From the NCBI GenBank assembly GCA_017619255.1, contig JAFZSS010000082.1:1-17768 (forward strand): DNA of 17,768 bases, read 5' to 3'. The first letter of the stretch is position 1; the number at the start of each line of letters is the position of its first letter. The notes beneath the pieces were generated by a model that saw only the letters and a list, made by a program, of their open reading frames with translations, had not been told where the DNA came from and made no database searches. The position numbers and the translations under genes were made by a program. This document shows, one piece after another, positions 1 to 8,433 of this stretch. This DNA comes from Muribaculaceae bacterium (GTDB lineage: Bacteria; Bacteroidota; Bacteroidia; Bacteroidales; Muribaculaceae).

Positions 1-1989
1 CGACTGCATGAGTTGCGTGTGTCTATCGCCCGCGTTACAAGTAGCATCAACGGCACCATACGACGCATCATCGCCCAAGGCAAGCAGGACGACATTCTGG
101 AAAACGATGTGCAGCCATCGCTGCGTGACGGCAGGCTGGTATTGCCTGTGAGCGCGATGAACAAGCGCAAACTTCATGGCATCGTCCATGACGAGAGTGC
201 GACAGGAAAAACCGTATTTATCGAGCCTGATGCCATCGTCGAGGCCAATAACCGCATACGCGAGACCGAAGCCGAGATTGCCCGCGAAATCATACGCATC
301 CTCACCGAGGTAACCGACCAGATTCGTCCTCATCTTGACGAACTGTCGGGAGTGCTGGAAACCCTGGGACAACTTGACTTTATCCGCGCCAAGGCCTTGT
401 TTGCAAAGGATGTGGGCGCTCAACTGTGCCATGTCGACCGCAAGCCCGTCGTGGAATGGTACACGGCCATCCATCCCGCCCTGATGCTCTCGTTGCGCAA
501 CCAGGGCAAGGAAGTGGTGCCCCTGAATATCAATCTGAACAAGAAAGACCGCATCCTGGTCATCTCGGGACCCAATGCCGGCGGCAAGTCGGTGTGCCTG
601 AAGACGGTGGGCGTGGTGCAATACATGATGCAGTGCGGCCTGTTGCCCACGTTGCGGGACAATTCCCACATGGGCCTGTTCCGCGACATCTTCATCGACA
701 TCGGCGACCAGCAGAGTATCGAGAACGACCTGAGTACCTACAGCAGCCACTTGCAGAACATGAAACTGTTCCTCTCTAAAGGCGGCAAGGAGACGCTTAT
801 CCTCATCGACGAGATGGGTAGCGGCACCGAGCCGCAGATTGGCGGTGCAATCGCTCAGTCGATTCTTGAACAGCTCAATGAGCACCAGGTGATGGGCGTG
901 GTCACTACTCACTACCAGAACCTGAAGCATTTTGCTGATGAGGCCGACGGCGTGGTCAACGGCGCGATGCTTTATGACCGGCAACACATGCAGCCGCTGT
1001 TCCAGTTGTCGGTGGGATATCCCGGCAGCTCGTTTGCCATTGAGATCGCCCGCAAGACGGGACTGCCGCAGCAGGTCATCGACAAGGCGAGCGAGATTGT
1101 GGGTAGCGACTACATCAATATGGACAAGTATCTGCTGGACATCGTGCGCGACCGCCGCTACTGGGAGAACAAGCGTCAGGATGTGCGCGCTAAGGAGCGG
1201 CGCCTCGACCAGCTGATCGCCGACTATGACGAGCGTCTGGACAACATACGCGCCGAGCACCGCCAGATCATTCACGAGGCCCGCAACGAGGCCGAGGAGA
1301 TCCTTCGCACCAGCAACGCGCAGATCGAGCGCACTATCAAGGAGATACGAGAGCAGCAGGCTGAAAAGGAACGCACCAAGGAACTGCGCCGCCAACTTGA
1401 CGAGTTCAAGCGGCGTCTGAATGCTGAGGAGCCTGAAGTACCGTCGCGGCTGAAGGAACTGACACCCAAAGACAAACCCCGACGCAAGCAGCCCAAGAAG
1501 GCCGCGCCCAAGCCTGTGGCCAAGGATCGCCCCTTGCAGGCCGGTGACAATGTGGTCATCAAGGGCACCACAACGGTAGGGACGCTCATCAGTATTGATG
1601 AGAAATATGCGTTGGTGGCCTTCGGCAATATCAAGACGCGCATCGAGGTTGACCAAGTGGAGCGCACCATGCGCAAGGAAAAGACGCCCAAGGCCGAGTC
1701 CTTGAGCCGTTCAACCACAGATGAAATCAGGGCTCGCCAGCTGAATTTTAAGCCCGACATCGATGTGCGCGGTATGCGTGCCGACGAGGCCCTGCAGGCC
1801 ATTACCTATTTCATCGATGACGCCATCCAGTTCAATGCCCACCGGGTGCGCATCCTGCACGGCACGGGAACGGGCGCGCTGAAGGTGGCCATCCGTGAGT
1901 ACCTGCATACCGTGAACGGCGTGAAGTCCTACCGCGACGAGCATGTGCAGTTCGGCGGCGCCGGCATCACAGTCGTGGAACTCGAGTGA
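1..1989 (+). CDS. mutS2: Endonuclease MutS2 (5' end cut off by the window)
   Basis: The reading frame is open from base 1, so the gene starts upstream; 662 codons remain and roughly 120-170 N-terminal residues are missing compared with usual MutS2 proteins. Counting from base 1, a Walker A motif GPNAGGKS lies at residues 190-197, Walker B with Asp270-Glu271 followed by GSGTEP comes next, then a long charged coiled-coil (about 370-480), a basic linker rich in Lys and Pro (about 490-510), and a C-terminal Smr nuclease domain with DIDVRG near 586 and HGTGTG at 620-625. MutS2 family members bind branched DNA or collided ribosomes and act in recombination control or ribosome rescue; which role applies here cannot be read from the sequence. 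The gene ends in TGA and is followed by a repeat-bearing spacer. Confidence 0.96.
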   Translation, partial: RLHELRVSIARVTSSINGTIRRIIAQGKQDDILENDVQPSLRDGRLVLPVSAMNKRKLHGIVHDESATGKTVFIEPDAIVEANNRIRETEAEIAREIIRILTEVTDQIRPHLDELSGVLETLGQLDFIRAKALFAKDVGAQLCHVDRKPVVEWYTAIHPALMLSLRNQGKEVVPLNINLNKKDRILVISGPNAGGKSVCLKTVGVVQYMMQCGLLPTLRDNSHMGLFRDIFIDIGDQQSIENDLSTYSSHLQNMKLFLSKGGKETLILIDEMGSGTEPQIGGAIAQSILEQLNEHQVMGVVTTHYQNLKHFADEADGVVNGAMLYDRQHMQPLFQLSVGYPGSSFAIEIARKTGLPQQVIDKASEIVGSDYINMDKYLLDIVRDRRYWENKRQDVRAKERRLDQLIADYDERLDNIRAEHRQIIHEARNEAEEILRTSNAQIERTIKEIREQQAEKERTKELRRQLDEFKRRLNAEEPEVPSRLKELTPKDKPRRKQPKKAAPKPVAKDRPLQAGDNVVIKGTTTVGTLISIDEKYALVAFGNIKTRIEVDQVERTMRKEKTPKAESLSRSTTDEIRARQLNFKPDIDVRGMRADEALQAITYFIDDAIQFNAHRVRILHGTGTGALKVAIREYLHTVNGVKSYRDEHVQFGGAGITVVELE

Positions 1990-1990
1990 A

Positions 1991-2041
1991 AAACTGAAAA
2001 CTTGCGGCCACGCCAAGGCGAGGCCCTACAAACTGAAAACT
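1991..2041. repeat. 12-bp direct repeats flanking a GC-rich palindrome
   Basis: The spacer between mutS2 and the peptidase gene holds two exact copies of AAACTGAAAACT (1991-2002 and 2030-2041). Between them is a 27-base insert with the interrupted palindrome GGCC-A-CGCC-AA-GGCG-A-GGCC (2006-2025). The flanks can also be read as 7-bp units (ACTGAAA), the same kind of unit seen in the spacers at 16769-16840 and 17477-17496. The palindrome could form a hairpin in RNA but has no T-tract after it, so it is not a convincing terminator. Confidence 0.7.
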
Positions 2042-2045
2042 GACA

Positions 2046-4106
2046 ATGATAGTGGATAATATTTTTCTCAAGCCATTCAAGACCACGAGTGGAGCAGTGC
2101 CCTTTGACCGCATCACAACGGCAGACTACGAGCCTGCCATCCGTGAGGGTATCAAGGAGCATGCCGCTGAGGTCGAGGCTATCGCCGAGAATGATGCCGA
2201 GGCAACATTTGAGAATACCATCGTTGCGCTTGATCGTGCCGGGGCGACGCTTAATCGTGTGCTGGGCGTGTTCTATCCCATGCTCTCGTGCAATGCCGAT
2301 GACGAACTGCATGCTGTGAGCGAGCGCATGGCACCCCTGCTGAGCGAGCATTTTAACAGCATCACGCTCAACGAAACCTTATGGAAGCGAGTGAAGCATG
2401 TCCACGATCACTTCGATGCAACAGGACATGATGCGGAGGATCGGATGTTGATGCGGGAGACCTATGACGGATTCGTGCGCAGCGGCGCCAACCTGCAGGG
2501 TGCGGACAGGGACCGTTACCGTGAACTGTCGAAACGCTTGACAGAACTGACGCTGAAGTTCGACCAGAACGCCCTGAAGGAGACATCACAATATGAGCTG
2601 TGGCTCAGTGAGTCGGATCTTGACGGACTACCCGAGAGTGCCCTGGATGCAGCCAAGCAAGCCGCCAAAGATAAAGAGCGCGACGATGAGTGGTTGGTGA
2701 CGCTCGATGCGCCCAGTTATGTCCCATTTATGAAATACAGCGACCGTCGCGACCTGCGCGAGAAACTGTACAAGATGTATAACCGCCAGTGTACCAGCGG
2801 CGAGTACTGTAATCTGGACATTTTGCGTGACATCGCCAACACGCGCCTCGAAATGGCAAGGCTGATGGGTTGCAAGACTTTTGCTGACTACAAGCTGCAG
2901 CACACGATGGCGCAGACACCAGGCAATGTCTATGACATGCTCATCCGGTTGCGCGATGCCTATCTGCCTGTGGAACGCCGTGAGATGGAACAGCTGACAC
3001 GGTTTGCCAGTGAACTGGAAGGCCACCCGATGGAAATCATGCCGTGGGACTACAGCTACTACAGCAACAAGGAGAAGGACTCGATGTTCGAGATCAATGA
3101 CGAACTGTTGCGGCCTTACTTTGAGTTGAGCCTGGTGACGGCAGGCGTCTTCGGTTTTGCCAAGCGCATGTACGGCCTGCGTTTCACGCCCAACCATGAT
3201 GCGCAGGTGTTCCATCCCGAGGTGGAGGTTTATGATGTAACCGACGATGACGGCAAGGCTGTGGGACTGTTGTATTTGGATTTCTTTCCCCGTGCCACCA
3301 AACAGAGTGGTGCATGGATGACGAGTTTCCGCGATCAGTATATTGACGATGACGGGAATGATGTGCGGCCGTTGGTGACGCTCACGATGAACTTCACCCG
3401 CCCCACTGAGGACAAACCGTCACTGCTCACCGTGCGTGAAGTGGAGACTTTCATGCACGAGTTTGGTCACGCCCTCCATTGCCTCTTGTCACGCTGCAAG
3501 TACCAGTCGCTGTCGGGCACCAGCGTCTACCGTGATTTTGTCGAGGTGCCCTCGCAGTTCAACGAGAACTATGTCTATGAGCGCGAATTCCTGGATAGTT
3601 TCGCTTGCCATTATCAGACAGGTGAGCCTGTTCCCCAGGAACTGATAGACCGCTTGTTGGCCTCGTCGCAGTATGGCGCCGCTTATGCCTGCGTGCGTCA
3701 GTTGGGGTTCGGCTATATCGACATGGCTTGGCACAGCATTACGGAGCCTTATCAAGGTGATGATTTCGCGTTTGAATACGAGGCGGTGAAGGAGGTCCAA
3801 GCGTTTGAGCCTGTCGATGGATGCATCATGTCAACGCACTTCACCCACATCTTCTCGGGAGGTTATGCGGCAGGCTACTACGGCTATAAATGGGCCGAAA
3901 TGATAGAGTGTGACGCCTTCGACAAATTCAAGTTGGACGGCATCTTTAACCGTGAGACCGCCCGCTCATGGGTCGAGAATGTCCTCTCGCGAGGCGGTAC
4001 CGAGGCCCCGATGACGCTTTACAAACGCTTCAGGGGCGGTGAGCCCCGCATCGATGCCATGATGCGTCGTGACGGCATCACACACAATGTGCCAAACAGT
4101 GATTAA
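2046..4106 (+). CDS. dcp: M3 family zinc metallopeptidase, Dcp-like (peptidyl-dipeptidase)
   Basis: This 686-residue protein has the usual length for the Dcp/oligopeptidase A group of the M3 thimet-oligopeptidase family, which trims short peptides. The zinc site is complete: HEFGH at residues 471-475 supplies two His ligands and the catalytic Glu472, and Glu500 in the DFVEVPSQ block is the expected third ligand. The stretch after the zinc motif (LSGT, then RDFVE and PSQ) matches peptidyl-dipeptidase Dcp better than PrlC, so dipeptide release from C-termini is the likely activity. No signal peptide is seen at the N-terminus (MIVDNIFLKPF), which suggests a cytoplasmic enzyme. The ATG at 2046 is the first after the spacer. 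The exact subfamily assignment is inference from motifs. Confidence 0.95.
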   Translation: MIVDNIFLKPFKTTSGAVPFDRITTADYEPAIREGIKEHAAEVEAIAENDAEATFENTIVALDRAGATLNRVLGVFYPMLSCNADDELHAVSERMAPLLSEHFNSITLNETLWKRVKHVHDHFDATGHDAEDRMLMRETYDGFVRSGANLQGADRDRYRELSKRLTELTLKFDQNALKETSQYELWLSESDLDGLPESALDAAKQAAKDKERDDEWLVTLDAPSYVPFMKYSDRRDLREKLYKMYNRQCTSGEYCNLDILRDIANTRLEMARLMGCKTFADYKLQHTMAQTPGNVYDMLIRLRDAYLPVERREMEQLTRFASELEGHPMEIMPWDYSYYSNKEKDSMFEINDELLRPYFELSLVTAGVFGFAKRMYGLRFTPNHDAQVFHPEVEVYDVTDDDGKAVGLLYLDFFPRATKQSGAWMTSFRDQYIDDDGNDVRPLVTLTMNFTRPTEDKPSLLTVREVETFMHEFGHALHCLLSRCKYQSLSGTSVYRDFVEVPSQFNENYVYEREFLDSFACHYQTGEPVPQELIDRLLASSQYGAAYACVRQLGFGYIDMAWHSITEPYQGDDFAFEYEAVKEVQAFEPVDGCIMSTHFTHIFSGGYAAGYYGYKWAEMIECDAFDKFKLDGIFNRETARSWVENVLSRGGTEAPMTLYKRFRGGEPRIDAMMRRDGITHNVPNSD

Positions 4107-4131
4107 TCATTAATTCAAAATATGTAAAGAG

Positions 4132-4908
4132 ATGAAAAAGTGTTCTGTGTTGTTTGCTCTGGTTCCACTGATGGCCATATTGTTCTCGTGCAAGGGTGGT
4201 GACGCCAAGTCGGAGATTCGTCAGTTGGTGAAAGAGATCAATGATCAGTGTCCTATCGACTATGACTATTTCACTTGCCAGAGTGCTGCCATTCAGGGAA
4301 ATGAGGTGGTCATGAACTATATGATTGATGAAACCATGCTGAGTCTGGACCTGATGAAGCAAAAGCCCGATTTGGCCAAGAAATACGGTGGTTCCTCTAT
4401 CTTCAACGAGAATGCCGAGTTGGGCGACTTGATGGTGAAGTCCGGCTTGGGCTTTACGGCCAATTACCAAGGCTCGTTATCGGGCGAAGTTGTCACCTTG
4501 AAATTCACCAATGACGATATTAAGGAGATTAAAGCGCACCCTGTTTCAAGAGAGGAATTGTTGGATTGGGAGATTCAGGCAACGAATTCAACCTTACCCC
4601 GTCAGTTGGATTATGTCACTACCCTGGTCTCGCTCTCGCGTGACGGAAATGTGGTGGCCTATACTTATGAAATTGATGAGGACGAACTTGATATGTCCAT
4701 GATGATTGATGGACAGGATCAGATGAGGGCAAGGATAGCGGATCAGATCGCCACATTGAACTCTCCGACATCGTCGGCTCAGACATTTATGAGGTTGCTG
4801 CGCGAGGGAGGCAAGGACTTGCACTACATCTATAAGGGCAACAAGACAGGAACGGTGTTGGAGATTAAATTCACTAATAATGAGTTGCTGGATTTGGCCA
4901 GTGAGTAG
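4132..4908 (+). CDS. Lipoprotein with two tandem copies of one domain, function unknown
   Basis: The protein has 258 residues. A signal peptide ends in a lipobox (Leu17-Phe-Ser-Cys20), so it is probably lipid-anchored. The mature part carries an internal duplication. The first copy has GNEVVMNYMID from residue 56 and LKFTN at 123-127. The second has GNVVAYTYEID from residue 172 and IKFTN at 245-249. Each copy therefore pairs a Gly-Asn-Val strand with a downstream (L/I)KFTN(D/N) strand, about 70 residues apart, which suggests two alpha/beta modules. An AAAGAG just before the ATG at 4132 may help ribosome binding. The gene lies 25 bases after the M3 peptidase and 25 bases before a GNAT gene, and ends in TAG. 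I do not recognise a named family. Confidence 0.88.
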   Translation: MKKCSVLFALVPLMAILFSCKGGDAKSEIRQLVKEINDQCPIDYDYFTCQSAAIQGNEVVMNYMIDETMLSLDLMKQKPDLAKKYGGSSIFNENAELGDLMVKSGLGFTANYQGSLSGEVVTLKFTNDDIKEIKAHPVSREELLDWEIQATNSTLPRQLDYVTTLVSLSRDGNVVAYTYEIDEDELDMSMMIDGQDQMRARIADQIATLNSPTSSAQTFMRLLREGGKDLHYIYKGNKTGTVLEIKFTNNELLDLASE

Positions 4909-4933
4909 TTGGTAACATTATAAGAATCTGGGA

Positions 4934-5425
4934 ATGAAAATAATAAGAAAAGCAGGGATGGATGATGTGCCCACAATCATGCGGCTGATTGAAGAAGCAC
5001 GGGGCATCATGCGTTCATGCGGCAATGTGAACCAGTGGATTGACGGTTACCCTAGTCAGGAAACGATTGAAAACGATATTCACAATGGGCATTGCTACCT
5101 GTGTGTCGAGCAGGGTGGGGAGGTGATCGCCTCGTTTGCCTTCATCCCTGGGCCGGAGCCCACCTACAAAGAAATCTACGAGGGCCAGTGGCTGGACGAC
5201 AAACCTTATTATGTAGTGCACCGCCTGGCGAGCACGGCAGCTAGTCACGGCGTCTTTAACGATGTGATGGACTACTGCATGGAGGTCGCTGGCAACCTGC
5301 GCATCGACACCCATCGTGACAATGTCATCATGCGTCATGTTATTGAACGCTACGGCTTCACTTACTGTGGCATCATCTATCTCGCTAACGGCCACGAGCG
5401 CCTGGCATACCAGATGCCTGGATAA
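4934..5425 (+). CDS. GNAT family N-acetyltransferase
   Basis: This 163-residue protein has the size and order of a single GNAT domain. The N-terminal strand-helix (KIIRKAGMDDVPTIMRLIEE) is typical, a central beta-hairpin contains VIASFAF, and the C-terminal part has the common IDTHRDN...ERYGFTYCG pattern, in which an Asn and the GF turn near the end are characteristic. The acetyl-CoA loop, usually Q/RxxGxG/A, reads here as RLASTAASHG after VVH, which is an atypical but common variant in Bacteroidales homologues. The family transfers an acetyl group from acetyl-CoA to an amine; the substrate cannot be told. The gene ends 20 bases before a strong bidirectional terminator, so it is probably the last gene of its transcript. 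Confidence 0.92.
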   Translation: MKIIRKAGMDDVPTIMRLIEEARGIMRSCGNVNQWIDGYPSQETIENDIHNGHCYLCVEQGGEVIASFAFIPGPEPTYKEIYEGQWLDDKPYYVVHRLASTAASHGVFNDVMDYCMEVAGNLRIDTHRDNVIMRHVIERYGFTYCGIIYLANGHERLAYQMPG

Positions 5426-5445
5426 GCCCACTGATATACAAAAAC

Positions 5446-5480
5446 AATCAGGGCTGACTCACCAAGAGCCAGCCCTGATT
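5446..5480. terminator. Bidirectional rho-independent terminator
   Basis: The arms 5446-5460 (AATCAGGGCTGACTC) and 5466-5480 (GAGCCAGCCCTGATT) form a 15-bp stem with a single A/C mismatch and a 5-base loop. T-rich sequence follows on the plus strand (ATTTTATT) and A-rich sequence precedes it (ACAAAAACA), giving a U-tract in both directions. It sits between two convergent genes, the GNAT gene on plus and the lipoprotein gene on minus, exactly where a shared terminator is expected. Confidence 0.93.
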
Positions 5481-5508
5481 TTATTAGGATTAATGAATAA
5501 TCAATGAA

Positions 5509-6063
5509 TTACTGTACAGCCTCTTTTACCTTGTCGGCACCCTCAGCAACAGCGTCCTTAACGGCTTCCTTGCCCTCTTCTACCTTAGCGGCAGCAGCGT
5601 CAACGGTAGCCTCAGCAGCATCCTTAACAGCCTCGCCAGCCTCGTTCAGTTTCTCCTTGGCGGCATTCTCAACGAAAGCAGCAAAAGCATCCTTCAACTC
5701 AGCCTTCGGGGTGATGTAGGCTTCCATCTTGTCCTTCAAAGCGGGGAGGAACTCTAAGATCTTGTCCTTGTTGGTCTCCCAAACGGTCTTAACGATGTTG
5801 ATGATGTTGAAGTACTTGTCGTTGTCACCAGCGGTGAGGAAATCCTCAGCGGTCTTCTTCAGGCCGTCCAGGAAGTTAACGGTACCAGCCTCGTCCTTAG
5901 CCTCGACCAGCTTCATCAGGTCGGCGGTTACGGTCTCAACGGTGGGCTCAGCAGCTACTTGCTCTTCAACGGGAGCCTGCTCATCAGCGGGCTTAGCCTC
6001 GGGCTTGCAACTTACAAATGCGATAGCTGCAACAGCAGCAAACATCAATAAAAACTTCTTCAT
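5509..6063 (-). CDS. Ala/Lys/Glu-rich lipoprotein with amphipathic repeat tail
   Basis: The protein has 184 residues. The signal peptide (MKKFLLMFAAVAAIAFVSC) ends in a lipobox with Cys19. A Pro/Glu/Ala-rich linker follows (about 20-42), then a mainly helical region. The C-terminal 50 residues are repeats of the form KEAVKDA / EATVDAAAAKVEEG, an LEA-like or apolipoprotein-like amphipathic pattern. Codon use is strongly biased (Lys AAG, Thr ACC, Asn AAC, Ala GCT, Val GTT) much more than in its neighbours, which suggests high expression. It is the only minus-strand gene here, with its own near-consensus promoter and a terminator at the 3' end, so it is probably monocistronic. The function is unknown; an abundant periplasmic or outer-membrane-anchored structural or stress protein is a guess. 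Confidence 0.9.
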   Translation of the reverse strand: MKKFLLMFAAVAAIAFVSCKPEAKPADEQAPVEEQVAAEPTVETVTADLMKLVEAKDEAGTVNFLDGLKKTAEDFLTAGDNDKYFNIINIVKTVWETNKDKILEFLPALKDKMEAYITPKAELKDAFAAFVENAAKEKLNEAGEAVKDAAEATVDAAAAKVEEGKEAVKDAVAEGADKVKEAVQ

Positions 6064-6116
6064 AATAAAACAACTTTTAATTAAAAATTAATAATAAAAC
6101 GAAAAATTCAACGCCG

Positions 6117-6147
6117 CAAATGTAACGGCTATTTTTGAATTAGCAAA
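6117..6147 (-). promoter_or_regulatory. Bacteroidota-type promoter for the minus-strand lipoprotein gene
   Basis: Read on the minus strand, TTTG (6147-6144) is followed after 19 bases by TACATTTG (6124-6117). This fits the Bacteroidota sigma-ABfr consensus TTTG-N19-21-TAnnTTTG at both boxes and at the spacing. Transcription would start about 45 bases before the ATG at 6063, leaving an A/T-rich leader as is usual in strongly translated genes of this phylum. Confidence 0.85.
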
Positions 6148-6219
6148 TTTTTTCGTACCAAATTTTCATTTTTTAATACTTTTATTGGTCATTTGACCTT
6201 TTTTGCGGACAAAAATCTA

Positions 6220-6227
6220 TAACTTTG
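6220..6227 (+). promoter_or_regulatory. Probable promoter -7 box (TAACTTTG) for the zinc peptidase gene
   Basis: TAACTTTG at 6220-6227 fits the Bacteroidota -7 box TAnnTTTG. No TTTG lies at the preferred 19-21 base spacing; the nearest candidates are at 6192-6195 (24-base spacer) and 6202-6205 (14-base spacer), so the -33 element is weak. Together with the divergent promoter at 6117-6147 it makes this 254-base gap (6064-6317) a two-way promoter region. The leader to the ATG at 6318 would be about 85 bases. Confidence 0.6.
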
Positions 6228-6317
6228 CGGTCAAGATTGGTGCCCGGCATGTGTTATTACAAATTCCGTGCCAAACCATAAATTATTGACGATAAACAAC
6301 TAAAAAATATTTAGATT

Positions 6318-6995
6318 ATGATTTACATTATCATGGGAGGTATTTTTATCCTGAGCATGATTGTTCAGAACTCCCTCAAATCAAAGTTTGCCAAGTACAG
6401 CAAAGTGCCCCTCGGCGTACCTATGGCCGGCCGTGATATCGCTGCAGCTATGCTCCAGCAGAATGGCTGTGGTGATGTACAAGTCACAAGTGTGAGTGGC
6501 CAGTTGACCGACCACTTCAATCCAGCCAACAAAACGGTGAACCTGAGTGAGCCAGTCTATGGCACTAACAGTATCGCTGCTGCCGCGGTGGCTGCTCACG
6601 AGTGTGGACATGCCATCCAGCACAAGGTGGGTTACAGCATGTTGCAATTGCGCACCAAGATGGTTCCCATCGTGCAGTTTGCTTCCAATACTGTACAGTG
6701 GCTCCTGCTTGCAGGTATCCTGATTGTTGAGGTAACACCGATTCCCTTGTATATCGCCCTGGCGATGTTTGGCTTGACGGTGCTCTTCAGCTTCGTGACA
6801 TTGCCTGTCGAGGTCGATGCCAGCCGCCGTGCCATCAAGTGGCTTGAAGGATCGGGAATCGCAAGCGGAGAACAGCTGACTCAAGCCAAGGATGCCCTCC
6901 ATGCTGCGGCCTATACTTATGTCGTGGCAGCGCTGGGTTCTCTTGCAACATTATTATACTATGCTGCCATGTTCCTGGGCGGCAGCCGTCGATAA
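6318..6995 (+). CDS. YugP-type membrane zinc metallopeptidase
   Basis: This 225-residue integral membrane protein matches the Zn_peptidase_2 (YugP) family in length and layout. The first helix covers about residues 1-17. The zinc motif HECGH lies at 94-98, with His94, His98 and catalytic Glu95. Two further membrane segments (about 124-142 and 145-162) follow, then EVDASRRA with Glu165, the likely third ligand. A last hydrophobic helix lies near 196-220. The family is predicted to be a site-2-like or membrane-associated protease; its substrates are not established as far as I know. The ATG at 6318 follows an A/T-rich leader, and hisS starts 49 bases after the stop, so the two may be co-transcribed. 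Confidence 0.94.
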   Translation: MIYIIMGGIFILSMIVQNSLKSKFAKYSKVPLGVPMAGRDIAAAMLQQNGCGDVQVTSVSGQLTDHFNPANKTVNLSEPVYGTNSIAAAAVAAHECGHAIQHKVGYSMLQLRTKMVPIVQFASNTVQWLLLAGILIVEVTPIPLYIALAMFGLTVLFSFVTLPVEVDASRRAIKWLEGSGIASGEQLTQAKDALHAAAYTYVVAALGSLATLLYYAAMFLGGSRR

Positions 6996-7044
6996 TCAAC
7001 GGACTTAATACCTGATTCATATTTAGAGAAACAGAAGATAGATA

Positions 7045-8409
7045 ATGGCACAAAAACCATCCATCCCCAAGGGGACACGCGACTTCTCGCCCATTGAGAT
7101 GGCGCGACGCAATTATATATTCAACACCATCAAGGATGTGTTCCTGCTCTACGGATTCCAGCAGATTGAGACACCTGCCATCGAGAACCTGTCAACGCTG
7201 ATGGGCAAATACGGCGAGGAAGGTGACAAGCTGTTGTTTAAAATCCTCAACAGCGGCGACTACCTGAAAGATGCGCCCGACGACTTGCTGACTGCACATG
7301 ACTCACTCCATTTAACCTCAAAAATCAGTGAGAAAGGTCTGCGTTATGACCTGACGGTGCCGTTTGCCCGCTATGTGGTGCAGCACCGCAACGACCTGCA
7401 GATGCCTTTCAAGCGCTACCAGGTGCAGCCCGTGTGGCGCGCCGACCGCCCGCAGAAAGGCCGCTACCGCGAGTTCTATCAGTGTGACGCCGACATTGTG
7501 GGCAGCGACTCGTTATGGAACGAGGTGGAATTGGTAACCATGATTGATGAGGTGTTCAACCGCTTCAAGATCAATGTCGCCATCAAGCTCAATAATCGTA
7601 AGATCCTGAGCGGTATTGCCGAGGTTATCGGTGCCGCAGATAAGATTGTGGACATCACCGTTGCCATCGACAAGCTTGACAAGATAGGTATCGATAATGT
7701 CAATGCCGAGTTGAGAGAAAAAGGTCTGAACGAAGATGCGATAGCCACCCTTCAGCCCCTTCTGAATCTTGATGGCAGCAATGAGGAGTGCTTGGACAGC
7801 ATGACAAAGATGCTTGCGGGAAGCGAGATTGGCATGAAGGGCGTTGAGGAGATGCGTTATGTTTTGGAGCAGGTGGCCGCGATGGGCACCCGGGCCCGTG
7901 TCGAGTTTGATGTTTCGTTGGCACGAGGTCTGAACTATTACACCGGTACCATTTTCGAGACCAAGGCCCTTGATGTCACTATTGGCAGCATCCTGGGTGG
8001 AGGCAGGTATGATAACCTGACTGGCATCTTTGGCATGCCCGGTCTTTCTGGTGTGGGCATCAGTTTTGGTGCCGACCGTATTTATGATGTGTTGAATGCC
8101 CTGGACCTCTATCCTGCTGATACCATGGCAACCGCAAAGGTGATGTTTGTCAATTTCGGCGAGACTGAGGCCGCGATGTCGTTGCGACACATCATGTCGC
8201 TACGGCGAGCGGGCATCAGTGCCGAGTTGTATCCTGACAGCGCCAAGATGAAAAAACAGATGAACTATGCCAACGACCGCCAGATTCCCTTTGTCGCCAT
8301 TGTCGGTGCCGATGAGGTGCAGAATGGGACCATCGCTCTCAAGGATATGAAGACGGGAGAGCAGCAGTCGTTGACCATAGAGCAAACCATCGCCTTGTTG
8401 GGCAAGTGA
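7045..8409 (+). CDS. hisS: Histidine--tRNA ligase
   Basis: The enzyme charges tRNA-His with histidine in the cytoplasm using ATP, as a class II synthetase. Length is 454 residues, normal for the family. The N-terminus has the usual KGTRDFSP start (residues 8-15). Motif 2 runs from Arg132 ([17 protein letters not shown]), and the histidine-specific motif ARGLNYYTG lies at 293-301. The C-terminal anticodon-binding domain covers about 365-454 (VMFVNFG onward). All catalytic motifs are intact. It follows the YugP-like gene by 49 bases and precedes a Crp-like regulator by 24 bases. Confidence 0.98.
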   Translation: MAQKPSIPKGTRDFSPIEMARRNYIFNTIKDVFLLYGFQQIETPAIENLSTLMGKYGEEGDKLLFKILNSGDYLKDAPDDLLTAHDSLHLTSKISEKGLRYDLTVPFARYVVQHRNDLQMPFKRYQVQPVWRADRPQKGRYREFYQCDADIVGSDSLWNEVELVTMIDEVFNRFKINVAIKLNNRKILSGIAEVIGAADKIVDITVAIDKLDKIGIDNVNAELREKGLNEDAIATLQPLLNLDGSNEECLDSMTKMLAGSEIGMKGVEEMRYVLEQVAAMGTRARVEFDVSLARGLNYYTGTIFETKALDVTIGSILGGGRYDNLTGIFGMPGLSGVGISFGADRIYDVLNALDLYPADTMATAKVMFVNFGETEAAMSLRHIMSLRRAGISAELYPDSAKMKKQMNYANDRQIPFVAIVGADEVQNGTIALKDMKTGEQQSLTIEQTIALLGK

Positions 8410-8433
8410 TACTAATCCAATTTTGTCTGCACA

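Noticed and set aside
2006..2025. The palindrome after mutS2 as a rho-independent terminator
   Set aside because: No T-tract follows; the sequence continues as CTACAAACTG, and the stem has an A/A mismatch and a two-base centre.
6231..6317. Possible structured leader (GGTGCCCGGCA versus CCGTGCCAA) before the zinc peptidase gene
   Set aside because: Pairing needs bulges and gives only short helices, so it does not stand out from chance.
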